Source: Pratylenchus scribneri
Lineage: Eukaryota; Nematoda; Chromadorea; Rhabditida; Pratylenchidae
Length of the DNA: 64,000 nucleotides
Direction of reading: 5' to 3'
Assembly: GCA_030063045.1 (NCBI GenBank)
Contig: JAQSEB010000050.1
Span: 62,001 to 126,000 of the forward strand
In this document: positions 24,845-35,172 of the stretch, in pieces
Position numbering within the stretch: position 1 is the first letter of the stretch
Layout: each line of letters begins with the position of its first letter
The notes under the pieces: model-generated
Database searches by the model: none
What the model was told of the DNA's origin: nothing
What the model saw: the letters and a program-made list of their open reading frames with translations, nothing else
Program-made: the position numbers and the translations under genes

Positions 24845-25090
24845 CGATCAGATTTTTTATCTGGATATAAATTATTTGGTAGAAAAGTGAGGATTTTACT
24901 CTGGAAGCTAGGCAAATTTTAGGGCCTTTACCTAGAAAGGAAAAGGACAAGACGAGACGAACGCGCGCATCCAAATGAATTGTGGATGATGTGGCATTGA
25001 GAGATTAGGTAAGGCATTTTCCTAACTAAGAGATGCCTAAATCGCTGATTGTCTAATTTGCCGATGCCCAACTCGTCGACTCAAAAATGA
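24845..25090 (-). promoter_or_regulatory. shared upstream block, copy 4
   Basis: Homologous to the other copies: GGATATAAATTATTTGG, AAAGTGAGGATTT, GACGAACGCGCGCATCCAAA, TGTGGATGATGTGG, and minus-strand ATGCCA at 24997-24992. It lies just upstream of the GT10 start codon (24702). A related partial segment with CCGGTATATTCG occurs twice, near 24835 and 25305. Confidence 0.6.
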
Positions 25091-26056
25091 ACATCAGTTG
25101 GGCCAAGGCCCAAGGGTTGTGAATTTTTTCTGTATAAATTCTACAATTATAGAGGAACGAGGTCATTATTTATTCCAAATCATTCATTCTTCTTTTTTTT
25201 ACTAATTTTTCAAAATGGACGATTCCATAAATATATGTATCTTTTATTTTATGACAAATAAAAAGGCCGAGAACAATAGGAATTAGGAAGTGGATGCAGT
25301 AGACCGGTATATTCGTCTCTTAAAAAATATTCACAAAAATCAGCAATGATTATTGATTATGCATTCTATTGCATCCCCGTCAAGGATGAAGTTAAGAAAA
25401 AATTTCACAAAAATAATCAAAAAATATTAAATTTTTAAAGCGAATAAAATTTTATTAATTTTTGCAAACTAAATATTGAAAAATATTTTAGTCAATTTTC
25501 CTTGTAGATTTTAGAATAATAAAATTGAATATATGTACTTAAATGAAGGAAAGTAAAAATAAAAATTAATAAAATGATTGTTACTTTCCAACAATTTACT
25601 AGAAATTACAAATTACCTAAGTGTTAACCAAAATATTGTTTTTTTATACTAAATGAATTTTTTTTATAAACCCCCTCCGCCATATTTCTTTCACAATAGC
25701 CAATCTTTTATTTCTCCATTTTTGTGATCATTGGAATAGTCGCCTTATTCCTTTATCGATATTATTTACAAAAATTGTTAATCTTTGATTTTATTTTTGC
25801 AATCGCTTTAAACACCAAAGTTCATTGAGTAAATTAAATTAAAACAACATCAAATTTATTGTTATTTTTGCTCTCGAAAATATTACAGCAAAATATGACA
25901 TTAATAATCTTTTTTTTTATAATGACGAAAATCATTTATAAAAACTTTATTTTTTATTCAATGCTTTTTTAGTCACTCATTTATTTTTCAATTTTTAATT
26001 AATACCTTTCACTTTCTAGATTTTTTCCTTAAAATATTAATCAAAAATAAATATAA
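25091..26056. other. AT-rich divergent intergenic region
   Basis: Between the minus-strand GT10 gene and the plus-strand gene at 26057. About 25240-25320 repeats 24745-24850 (AATAAAAAGGCC-AGAACAATAGGAA and the CCGGTATATTCG end). Otherwise AT-rich with no gene. Confidence 0.45.
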
Positions 26057-29000
26057 ATGTCGTATAATGTTTATCAGAAGGCAATTTTAATCCAAAAACT
26101 TGAGAAGAAGTTTGCTCAAATCAACAATTTACTGTACACAACAAGTGTCCCGAATGATGAATTGGAGAAAAAAGTGTTGCCTTTCATTGCAGATGATGTG
26201 ATTTTTAAGGATCCATGGCAGGAAGGCGGCAATAAAAACTTATACAGTATTGGCATGAAAGGTCCATTTATTTGACTGGCATAAATAACCATTCTAAAAA
26301 ATGAAAAGCTTTTTTGTCTCCCAAATTGGTACAAAAAAGAGTTTCCATGCAAAACTTTTAAGGGCTAGGGTTAGGGTTAGATTAGGGGCGGCATGGGATC
26401 TATGGGCTAAAGGTTAGGGATATGTAGGGATAGAGGCTTGGCCATAAAGTTGCTGATGAGTTATGGCCAATTTTGTGACCATAAGTTTTTTGGCCATAAC
26501 TCGGTGGCCTATAAGCCAATTTATATGATTTAAAATTCTTATTATAGCTTTTTTCAGAGGCTATCGAATGGTCTATGGAATACTGGAAAAATACGTTCAT
26601 AGGGCCCAGACGCCATATCATACAAATGATATACCATTCGATAGAGCTCGTCGAGTTGTATAAAAATATGCATAAAAAATTTTGCGGCAATGACTTTTGG
26701 CCAAGTTATGGCCACTCGAAAATCGAAAAAGTGAAGGGTCCCCCCTTTGGGTCGAAAAAGTTCAAAATTTTTATATGAACATATTATAGCTCAATCGACG
26801 CGTCTCGGTGAGCAGAATCCAAATCTGTCATCGTTATAGCATAAAATCCAAAAATAAAAAAGTTATGAAACAAATTGCGCAAAGGAAATACGGATTGGAA
26901 CTGCTCCGGTGGGCATTTCAGAAGGGACCCCTACGTGTGCTCCGCCTTCGCTCCTCACGGCTCACTTAGCTCGCTAGCGCTCGCTTAGCTCGCAGCCGGA
27001 CCGCTCCGCGGTCCGAGTCGTCGCTACGGCTACGCCACTCCGGAGTCCCTTCTTACATTACCTCCGCAGTTCCAACACATTCCAGCGAGACTAAAATAGT
27101 CATAACTTTTTTAGTTTTGTGTTTTATGCGAAACTAATGATAGATTCGGGCTCCTCTCATCGAGACGCGTCGATTGAGGTATGACATGACTGAAAACAAA
27201 ATTTGAAAATTTTTTGACTAAAGGGGGCCCTTCACTTTCAGGGGTAAATGAATTTTAATTGGCCATAACTTGGCCAAAGGTCGTAGCCGCGCAGATTTTT
27301 TTGCATATACGCAGGGTTTCGATCGGTATAAAGCAAATTCTAAGTACAAAAAAGCCAATTTATAAGTACATAAGGGGAATTTTTATTCATTTATAAGTAC
27401 AATTAAAAATTAAAATTCATCGTTTTTCAATAAAAAAATCAATTTATTTTTCTCCAAATTCTTTTATTTTTCACCAAAATGAATTTCTTGCAATAATTTC
27501 TTGTTTTCCATCAACATTTTATAACAAAAATTTGGTCCAAAATGGCCGCGCAGCGAAAAAACTTGGTCCAAAATGGCCGCGCAGCGAAAAAACTTGGTCC
27601 AAAATGGCCGCGCAGCGAAAAAATTTGGAAAATTAGACCAATTTCTTTAAAAATTTTTTGTTTTTTTTTGAAATTTTAGAAATAATTTCCATTTATAAGT
27701 ACATAAGTACTGGATGGGGATTTATAAGTACAATCTTAAAAATAAGTACATTTTCATTTTCATAAGTACGGGGGTCGAAATGTAAGTACAAATCTTACAA
27801 AATAAGTACGAATCGAAACCCTGCATATACGTATTCAGCTCGTCAAGACTAGGGTTCAGCGGTACCGCAGTACCGGTCGGTACTGGTACCGAAGTACCGG
27901 CCTTTGGCCAGTACCGGTACCGATTTTGCCAGTACCGGTACCGACCCCGGTACTACCGGTACCGTTTTTTCAACTCGGTACTACTCGGTACTGACAAGCA
28001 CCTCCTAAAATGGCATTTTTGGCCAAATTTTTATTTTTTTTTAAAATTTTTTTCTTTAAAATGAAAATTTCAGTCAAATTTAAATCTTTTATGAAGCTGA
28101 TTTTTATTTCTCTGTATCAAAAATTTTTGATTTTTGATAGAAAAAATTGATTTTTTAAAAATTTCTATGATTTTTTACCATTTTTTCTCCAGTACCGTCA
28201 GTACCGACTAGTACCGGTACCGACCGGTGCCGAGTACCGGTACCGGGTACCGACCCTAAACCCAGTACCGGTACCGAATACCGAGTAGGCTGGTACCGGC
28301 AAGTACCGGTACCGATTTTGGTCCAAAGTACCGGTACCGCTGAACCCTAGTCAAGACGCGTCGAATGGTATATCATTTGTATGATTTCGAGTCTGCGCCC
28401 TATGAACGTATTTTACCGGAATACTTTACCTATCTCTAAGCCCAAAAATTTGGTGCAAAAAGAACCAAATTTGGGAGACGAAAAAACCACACATATTCAA
28501 AAAATATTTTAAAAATTAAAATGAAAAAATATAATAGTTTAATAGTTGATTGTCAAACCGTGAAAAACAATGTCAAAAAATGCAGACTCAGTTTTTTCTA
28601 CTTATATCAGCATCCAAAAATAAAAAAAAATTATTAATGAATTAAAAATTTAAAGGATTTGATGAATCTCATCTAATTTTTTATATTATATCTACACCTA
28701 TTGATATAAAGGAACAATATGGAAATTAATATTTTACAAGATGATTTTTTGAATTTTAAATCTCCAAAAAATGCTATTTTTGGTTATAAATTAGGATTTA
28801 TGGCATTATTTCACCTATCGAACTTTTTCATCTTGACCTCTGAATATATTAGAAGAATTCTTTTTCATAGCCATTCAAACGCCAATTTTTCCATATAGGA
28901 TTCCACAATATGTTCAATTTCACATTTGACACATTTCAAATCGGCGTTCAACTCAATGATGAATCGGATGGGGTCATTGGCAGATGCATTGTTGATGGCA

Positions 29001-29620
29001 TCATGAATTTGAAGCAATTCTCCTGGATTTACACTTTTCCCCTTCGAACCATTGTTGTTTACCATTTCCGGGTGCTTAAGAATGAGAACCCAAATGAAGA
29101 ATCGGAAGATGAAGAACCAAAATTTGAAATATTTCGACAGGAGGAAATGTGGTTTGTTTTCCATTTAAAAATTATTTTTCCTTAAAAGGAAAATTTTATT
29201 TTTTCAATTTAAATTTTGAAAAATCATAAAAATTAATTTTTATCATATTTTATTCACTTTTTTAGAGTAAAAATTTTAGATTATTTTCAATTTATTTTAA
29301 CCAAGCAATGCTTTCAAAAATTATTCGTAAATAATATTTTTAGAATGAAATTAACTTAATTTGCTTTAAAGTTGCCTAAATTATATAGTAAAAAAGAAAA
29401 CTTTATATTTTTTTTTTTATGTAAATATCAATAATCACACCTCCCCCTACTCTTTAGGTCCTATTTGGAATTGATCGAGGGAATTCCGGTGATGGGGTGG
29501 TTCTACAGCAAAATATTCCGTCCCAGTTTTGGACATCTTTTCATAGGAATTTCTTATCTCAGTTGTGTACTCTTCGATTTTTGCAAAAATATGAGTCCAA
29601 AATGGAAATCTTCGGAATAA
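26057..29620 (+). CDS. conserved-looking 206-aa protein, possible NTF2-like fold
   Basis: Three exons (26057-26261, 28899-29151, 29458-29620) join in frame to 206 residues. Residues about 30-55 read LPFIADDVIFKDPWQEGG, followed by KGFHNMFNFTFDTFQI, then FSWIYTFPLRTIVVYHF and EEMWSYLELIEGIP. Alternation of 'ADD.IF.DP' with later beta-strand-like segments and a charged WxY/H pattern resembles SnoaL/NTF2-like or DUF2358-type proteins; this is a fold-level guess. A hydrophobic C-terminal stretch (GHLFIGISYLSCVLF) could be a membrane segment. Intron 1 is 2.6 kb, almost entirely nested transposons. Function unknown. Confidence 0.75.
27312..27823. mobile_element. hAT-like element F (ATAAGTAC type)
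   Basis: Ends CAGGGTTTCGAT and ATCGAAACCCTG, with perfect 8-base target duplication CATATACG at 27304-27311 and 27824-27831. Both subterminal regions repeat (AT)AAGTACA many times. Inside are three direct copies of AAAATGGCCGCGCAGCGAAA (about 27540-27622). No transposase. Confidence 0.9.
27850..28349. mobile_element. hAT-like element B (GGTACCG type)
   Basis: Perfect 18-base terminal inverted repeats TAGGGTTCAGCGGTACCG with the 8-base target duplication GTCAAGAC at 27842-27849 and 28350-28357. Both ends are packed with GTACCG/GGTACC units; the core is AT-rich. It lies 26 bases from element F, both inside the older palindromic element. Confidence 0.93.
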
Positions 29621-30212
29621 TGTGTAACTAACAAATATAATTTAATTTTTGTTCCCTTTTATTCACTATTTTGGCAAAAATTTACAAAATTTCACAGATA
29701 AATGTTCAAAATAGTTAAATAATTATTTTTTAATATTTTTTATATTTAATAAAGCTTCGTTTGCATATGTCTTCTAGATTCTATATAATATATTACATAT
29801 CACTTGAAAAAGAATGATTCCTCATTCCTTTTTTATATGCAATTTTTCCATTTGCGCAAAGAAAGTGGGCGCAAAGAAAGTGGAAATTAAAAATCTGTAA
29901 TGATTTTATTATTTTTTTTATTTTGCCATTAAATCCATTCACAGAATTTAGTCTGCCCACAATAAATGTTAAATTTCAAGAATTTTCTTAAAATTATTGT
30001 CGTGGTGACACAAAACCTATATTTTCAATTTCCATTTTCAGTCACCCATTCGCATTGCATGCATCATTCTCCAATAAACCATTTTTACGTGACTTCTCCT
30101 ATTCCATCTCTGTGAATGAATTGAAAACACCCACCTTATTATATTCATATACTTTCAATAATACATATTTAATTCGAAAAATTCATTCTTATTAGTATTA
30201 TCCAAAATAATA
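29621..30212. other. intergenic, AT-rich
   Basis: Nothing convincing beyond AT-rich sequence; one short direct repeat GCGCAAAGAAAGTGG at about 29852-29882. Confidence 0.4.
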
Positions 30213-33200
30213 ATGATGAATGCCTCCTCCACCAATGCATCTTATAATAGTGTCGAATGTTTTACAGCCCTATCATTTGTATTCTGTCGAAAAATATTTC
30301 GAATTATAATTTTTATTTATCCTTTCCTTTCATTCCTATTATTAGTCATATTATTTCATAATTTCCTTTCCTATTTTAGTCTCATTTTAGCATATCCATG
30401 TGCACATGTCCACGTGCACTTTTCCCTTCCTTCTTTTGAACCTCCCTTTCTTCCTAATCAATCCACGTGCTAATCCATTAGCATGTCCCTTCCTTCCCTT
30501 CTATTGTTCCCTTCTTTCCTTATGTCCACATGCTTATTCTCGCATTCCATTCTCGCGCGGCGCCCTATATAAAGCCGCCTTGATCCCTCTGGCATGAGTC
30601 CCATTCATTCCCAATTCCCAATTATTCCTTTGAACCCAACTTTCCATTCATCCAATATTTATTCCACATGTATTTTAATTAAAAATAAATAAATATATTT
30701 TATTCCTTTTCCAAACATTTCCAAACACAAGGTCTTAGGATTTCACTGGGGAAATCCTCTGACATTCGACCCACAGGCAAATGTGATTCGTTCTATCCAA
30801 ATTTTGCTGATTTCCATTTTCGTTGCTCTCTTGATTCGATTAATCCGAGAATATTTTATGGCGACGATCATTTTTCACGGCAATTTCCTTGTAATAAATT
30901 TTTCTCTATCCTATAAATTCCCTTCTCCCAAATTTTCAGTTACTTTTCAGCAACATTGTTCTCGTTTATTCAATTTATGCATGCGCATGTTTCCTCCATG
31001 AATTTCGCTATTTGGTTTGGCTAGACGCCTTTTGCGGACCCGTATTTTTGCGGACGAAATGGTTTGGTGTCGATGGCGGTAAAATTGAAGTGGCATTATT
31101 TTTTGTTTATATCATTTTAGGGCATTAAAAAAAGCTACAAAATTGCATCAAATACATTGGCCAATATTGGTTATTCGCTGAGTTATGGCCAAAAAACCGT
31201 TGGTTTAATTAAAATTGTATTTCTGGCGGTTTTTTGGCCATAACTCAGTGAATACCCAATATTGAACAATGAATTTGATGTCATTTTGTTGTTAATTTTA
31301 TTTCCAATAAATTGGTATAAAGAATGCCTCATAAACTTTATTGCCAACAGCACCAAACCAGGGCTGGGGCCGGAACTCAAAAAAATCGGAATCGGAATTG
31401 GCCTCGGAATCGGAATCTGAATTTTTTTCGGAATCGGAATCGGAACGGAACTCAAACACCGGAATTCCGGCTTTCGGAACCGGAATTCATAATTTTTCAA
31501 AAAAAATTTTAAATCCATCAAAAATGGAAAAAAATAAAAAAATCCAAAAAAAAATAAATTTTTTTTTTCATAAAATTTATTTTCAATGATATTTCAAAAA
31601 ATAAAATGTAAGAGTTTAGTTTTTTTGTTGAATGAAAAGGAAATTTTCAAAATTATCCTGCTTCTGATTTTGACTCAAACCAAGACAAATGCAAAGAATT
31701 GTTGTCCCGATGAAAAATATTTAAAAGTTGGGGAAACCCATTTATATGGCTAATTTTGCACATAACACAAATTCCGTTTAATATCTTACCATCTTGGTAA
31801 AATATGCCAACTCTTACCAAATATAAGCAAAGAGGGGACAGGGGACCAAGATTTCTTTTTGGAGAAATATTTCCGTGGCCATATTATAGCTCATTTGACG
31901 TAGCTAGGAATCATGTTTCGCGCTTAAATTTAGTTTTAGAAATGGGTTTTTTCGATTTTAAAAATTTATTTTTAAGCAGGACCACTTTTGCGCTGGCCCA
32001 AAAAAGAAAAAACATTTTCAATGAAAACCCAATCAAATCGAATTTCCTCGTTAAAAATCTTTTTTGTTTTTTTTTCAAGTCATCTTTCATAAGGTTTTGT
32101 TCGATTTTTTTAATAAATGAAAAATAAATTTAGTGGTTTATTTTATTAAGCATTGATAAATGATTATTTTGATCGCTGTTCTTTCCATGTTGCTTTTATT
32201 GTTTGGTCAAAAAAATTCCAATTTCATTGATCTTTATTTCTAAAACAATTATAAAATATATCTATTCGCTGATTTAATTGAAAAAATAATTAGAAGAACA
32301 AAATATTATAAGGAAAAGAAGGAATTTTTAATAAATTTTAATAAAAAAAGGAATTCATTTCGAAAAATAATCAACTTTTTGTATAAAATTAGTAAAGGGT
32401 CCCCCCTTTGCTTTTTCGGAATTTTTCGGAATTCGACCACTTTTCGGAATCGGAATCGGAACGGAACTCAAACACCGGAATTCCGGCATTCGGAATCGGA
32501 ATTCGGAATTCCGGCCCCACCCCTGCACCAAACCGTTTCGTCCGCAAAAGACGGTTCCGTAAAAGGCGTAATACCCATTTTTATAATATTCTATTCCTTA
32601 CCGTTTCCATTTTGTTTCACAGTTGCTTAATTTTATCATTGGCCCATTCAATTTGTCCCCTTGCTCTTCAATGATACCAATTTGGTGGTCCGCCATTGTT
32701 CGTGGCCCCCAATATTTTGAATGCGTTTTCATGCCACTCATCCATTTCACTCTAATGCTTGAACGTGTTCGTGCCACCCTTTTCATGGATAAATATGAGC
32801 AGGAAGACCGTCATTTTGGTCTCATTTCTCTGCTGATCATTGTCCCAATTTCCCCATTTTTTTATATTATAAATTTGCATTTTTTTTGCAGTGGCTACTT
32901 TCCCTCCTATTTTTCCTTTTCATTTTCCTCACAATGCTAATGGACAATGGATGGGATTTGAATAAGCAATTGGCTTTCACTTCACTCATTTCCATTAATT
33001 ACAATAATTGGGCTGTCGTTTTTATTCTCTATGCCATTTTGCCAATCATTTTTGTGACAATTTTAGCCGATTTGTTGATCGTTTTTCAGAATAAAAAGGC
33101 ACAAAAACAAAAGTAATATTAATTAAAATATTTTTCTTATATAATAATTTCCCCATTGAAAAAGGATCAATTCATCGCGTTATAATTTGAGTCGAATTTA

Positions 33201-33566
33201 TCAAATAAATGAAAATATTTTGACAATGAATGGCCTCATTTTGCCATTGGATTTTTGTTTCTTTTCTCTCTTTTTAATTTATTTTTCATTGACCATTTAC
33301 ATTCGTTCAACTCCAATGAGCAAAATTAATTTACAAATTGGCCACGATTGGATCAATTCGGTGTCCATTTCCATTCTATTCGAATCAATTTAAATAAATT
33401 CCTTCAATTTAAGATAATGCTTTTGCATGGCATTATCACTGTTTTTCTCTATACTAAATTCCTCATAAATTCGAGAAAGCGACGAAAAAGGGCACCAGAA
33501 ATTAAGCCAACTGAACAACAAATGGAGGCATATTTCATGGAATTGAGGAAACAATGGAACAAATAA
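30213..33566 (+). CDS. serpentine chemoreceptor-like 7TM protein (Sre/Sra-like)
   Basis: Seven exons (30213-30344, 30777-30890, 30940-31014, 32623-32841, 32892-33112, 33165-33360, 33414-33566) join in frame to 369 residues. Several hydrophobic helices are visible, for example RIIIFIYPFLSFLLL, QILLISIFVALLIRLI, NIVLVYSIYACACF, LSLLFFLFIFLTML and WAVVFILYAILPIIFVTILA. After helix 3, LERVRATLFMDKYEQ resembles the ER..A.....YE signature of nematode Sra/Sre/Srab receptors, and LSRIYQINENI before helix 6 resembles the Sre-like 'L..RYQ..EN' stretch. Likely a chemosensory G-protein-coupled receptor at the cell surface; subfamily uncertain. The first exon boundary is the least certain. Intron 3 contains a P-type element that is itself interrupted by hAT-like element D. 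Confidence 0.72.
31025..32570. mobile_element. P-type palindromic element interrupted by element D
   Basis: Left end ACGCCTTTTGCGGACCCG and inner TTTGCGGACGAAATGGTTTG; the right end carries the inverse (CCGTTTCGTCCGCAAAAG then CCGTAAAAGGCGT). Arms with TGGCCAAAAAACCG face each other about 31190-31240. TA flanks are possible. It starts about 10 bases after the splice donor of receptor exon 3. Without D it is about 380 bases. Confidence 0.75.
31359..32525. mobile_element. hAT-like element D (GGAATCGG type)
   Basis: Ends CAGGGCTGGGGCCGGAA and the inverse of TTCCGGCCCCACCCCTG (16 of 17 matching), with target duplication CACCAAAC at 31351-31358 and 32526-32533. Both subterminal regions are reiterated GGAATCGGAATC / CGGAACGGAACTC. 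These simple repeats open reading frames of Ser-Glu or Arg-Asn repeats that are not genes. The core is AT-rich. Confidence 0.92.
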
Positions 33567-35172
33567 AATAATAAATAAATTAAAGTTATGAATTGAATTA
33601 AATAATTTTCAATAAATTTATTCGTTTTAATTTCCATTATATGGAAAATTATGAATTTTATGATTGATGTACAATATTTATAAAATAATTTAAGAAAAAT
33701 CCATGCGATTAAAATAAAATTATATGTTATATTTTCTCTATTATAAGTCTTTTTTTATGAGAATAGTTTTTGATTATATTAATGTTTTAAAATTTTTGTT
33801 AAAATTCTGAAAAATATATTCAAATAAATTTTATAGGAATGGCATGCAATCCTTTTCAAAATAATTTATATGGGACAATTGATGGTGGAAATTTTGATGA
33901 TTGATGCTTTATTTTGTTGTTTTCAAAAATTGGAGAAAAGAAATAGTATTCCAAGAAATGCAAAATGCCCACTCATTGAATTAAAGGCAACGAAAAAGAA
34001 TTCAAATTTAAATCAAATTTCTTGTATGCGGAAATTAGCGACTTCATATTTAAAATTTTTATTGTAGTTTTATTGAATTCATTTAATATTGCCAAATTAA
34101 AAAAATTGAAACATAAAGAAAATAGATATCATTTTTCAATAAATCATTCTAAAAATGGCATCAAGTTTTATAATTTATATTTAGTATTTAAAATTTGGAA
34201 AAAAATAGCGAAATATATATGTTCGATAAGCTAATCAGACCCAGATGGAAGTCGAATAAAGTGAAAGTTCTTGTCAGAATTTTTTCCTAAAATTTATAAT
34301 ATTTTTAAAAAATTTTTCGGAATTAAATATTACTTTTATTCGAATAAATTTTCGATAATCAATAAAAATAATTATTTTCTAAAAGAGAATTATATCTGCT
34401 GAAGCAGGATATTTTCTACAATATGCATTTTATCATAAATGGGATGACAAAACATATGCTTGATTATTTTGCGTAAAAATGTACAAAAAAATTTATTTCA
34501 TGTCAACTTTATTCCATTGCAAGTATTATTAGTATATTTTAACTGCAATAATATTCACAGGGCCCGATGCTGAGATGCCACCGATTTGGCGTGGACCGAC
34601 TATCAAGAAAATCCAATTGTAATAGAACACACAGAGCGTCAAATTCATTGTGCCCATTATAGTTGAAATGGCGTTGGCATTGGACATATTGATTCCACAT
34701 AGCTGGTGTTGGTATTATCTTAAAATGACATATTCATATTCCATCCATATGCTCCCAAATAATGACTATTTTTATATTTTAATGCATTTTTTAAAAATTT
34801 AATTTATGGAATTTGAATGCATATAAATACATATTTGGAAAATATTCAAAAGAAATTAGCATAAAATATTTTATATAATATTTTATTAAATCTTTTCCTT
34901 TCTTCAAAACTAATTCAAAAATGAAAACAATATTTGACTAATATGTAAACAAGTTCATTCATTAAGCGAGAATACGACGATAGGATGTGGAAGAGAGCTA
35001 TTGAATCTGTCTTTGAATTGAATTGGTTCTTAATTGCATATAAGCAGCATTTTTACTACTGAATTTATTCTTTTTGTTATGATTTGAAATACAATAGAGT
35101 ATTTAAATTTCTTTTTCTAAATTTCAAAATTTACATAATATCCATTCCATATAAATAAATAAATACAAAATT
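33567..35172. other. intergenic with possible membrane-protein exon
   Basis: Mostly AT-rich. On the minus strand at about 34700-34535 there is a higher-complexity reading (LCGINMSNANAIST, LTLCVFYYNWIFLIVGP) that looks like part of a membrane protein, with no partner exons found. A plus-strand reading at 33870-34067 is unrecognised. Confidence 0.35.

Larger units (their letters stand above)
26308..28488. mobile_element. large palindromic element with two nested hAT-like insertions
   Basis: Outer ends GCTTTTTTGTCTCCCAAATT and the reverse complement of TTTGGGAGACGAAAAAAC. Both arms hold matched inverted landmarks: GACGCGTC near 26798 and 27166, GGTATATCATTTGTATGATT on the right versus its inverse on the left, and GGCCATAACTTGGCC-like repeats. 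The loop (about 26930-27060) is GC-rich with CGCTCCGCGGTCCG and AGCTCGCTAGCGCTCG hairpins. Elements F and B are inserted in the right arm. Occupies intron 1 of the 206-aa gene. Confidence 0.75.

Noticed and set aside
26930..27060. GC-rich hairpins as a possible structural RNA gene
   Set aside because: They form the loop of the large palindromic element, and no tRNA or other RNA fold was recognised.
27540..27622. CRISPR-like short direct repeats
   Set aside because: Three contiguous copies of a 30-base unit without spacers, inside element F; the window is eukaryotic.
31341..32674. Ser-Glu and Arg-Asn repeat proteins (SESESE, RNRNRN)
   Set aside because: These come from the GGAATCGG subterminal repeats of hAT-like element D, on both ends and in several frames.
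32598..32786. Minus-strand frame opposite receptor exon 4
   Set aside because: Shadow of the plus-strand exon carrying the conserved ER.RA...YE motif.
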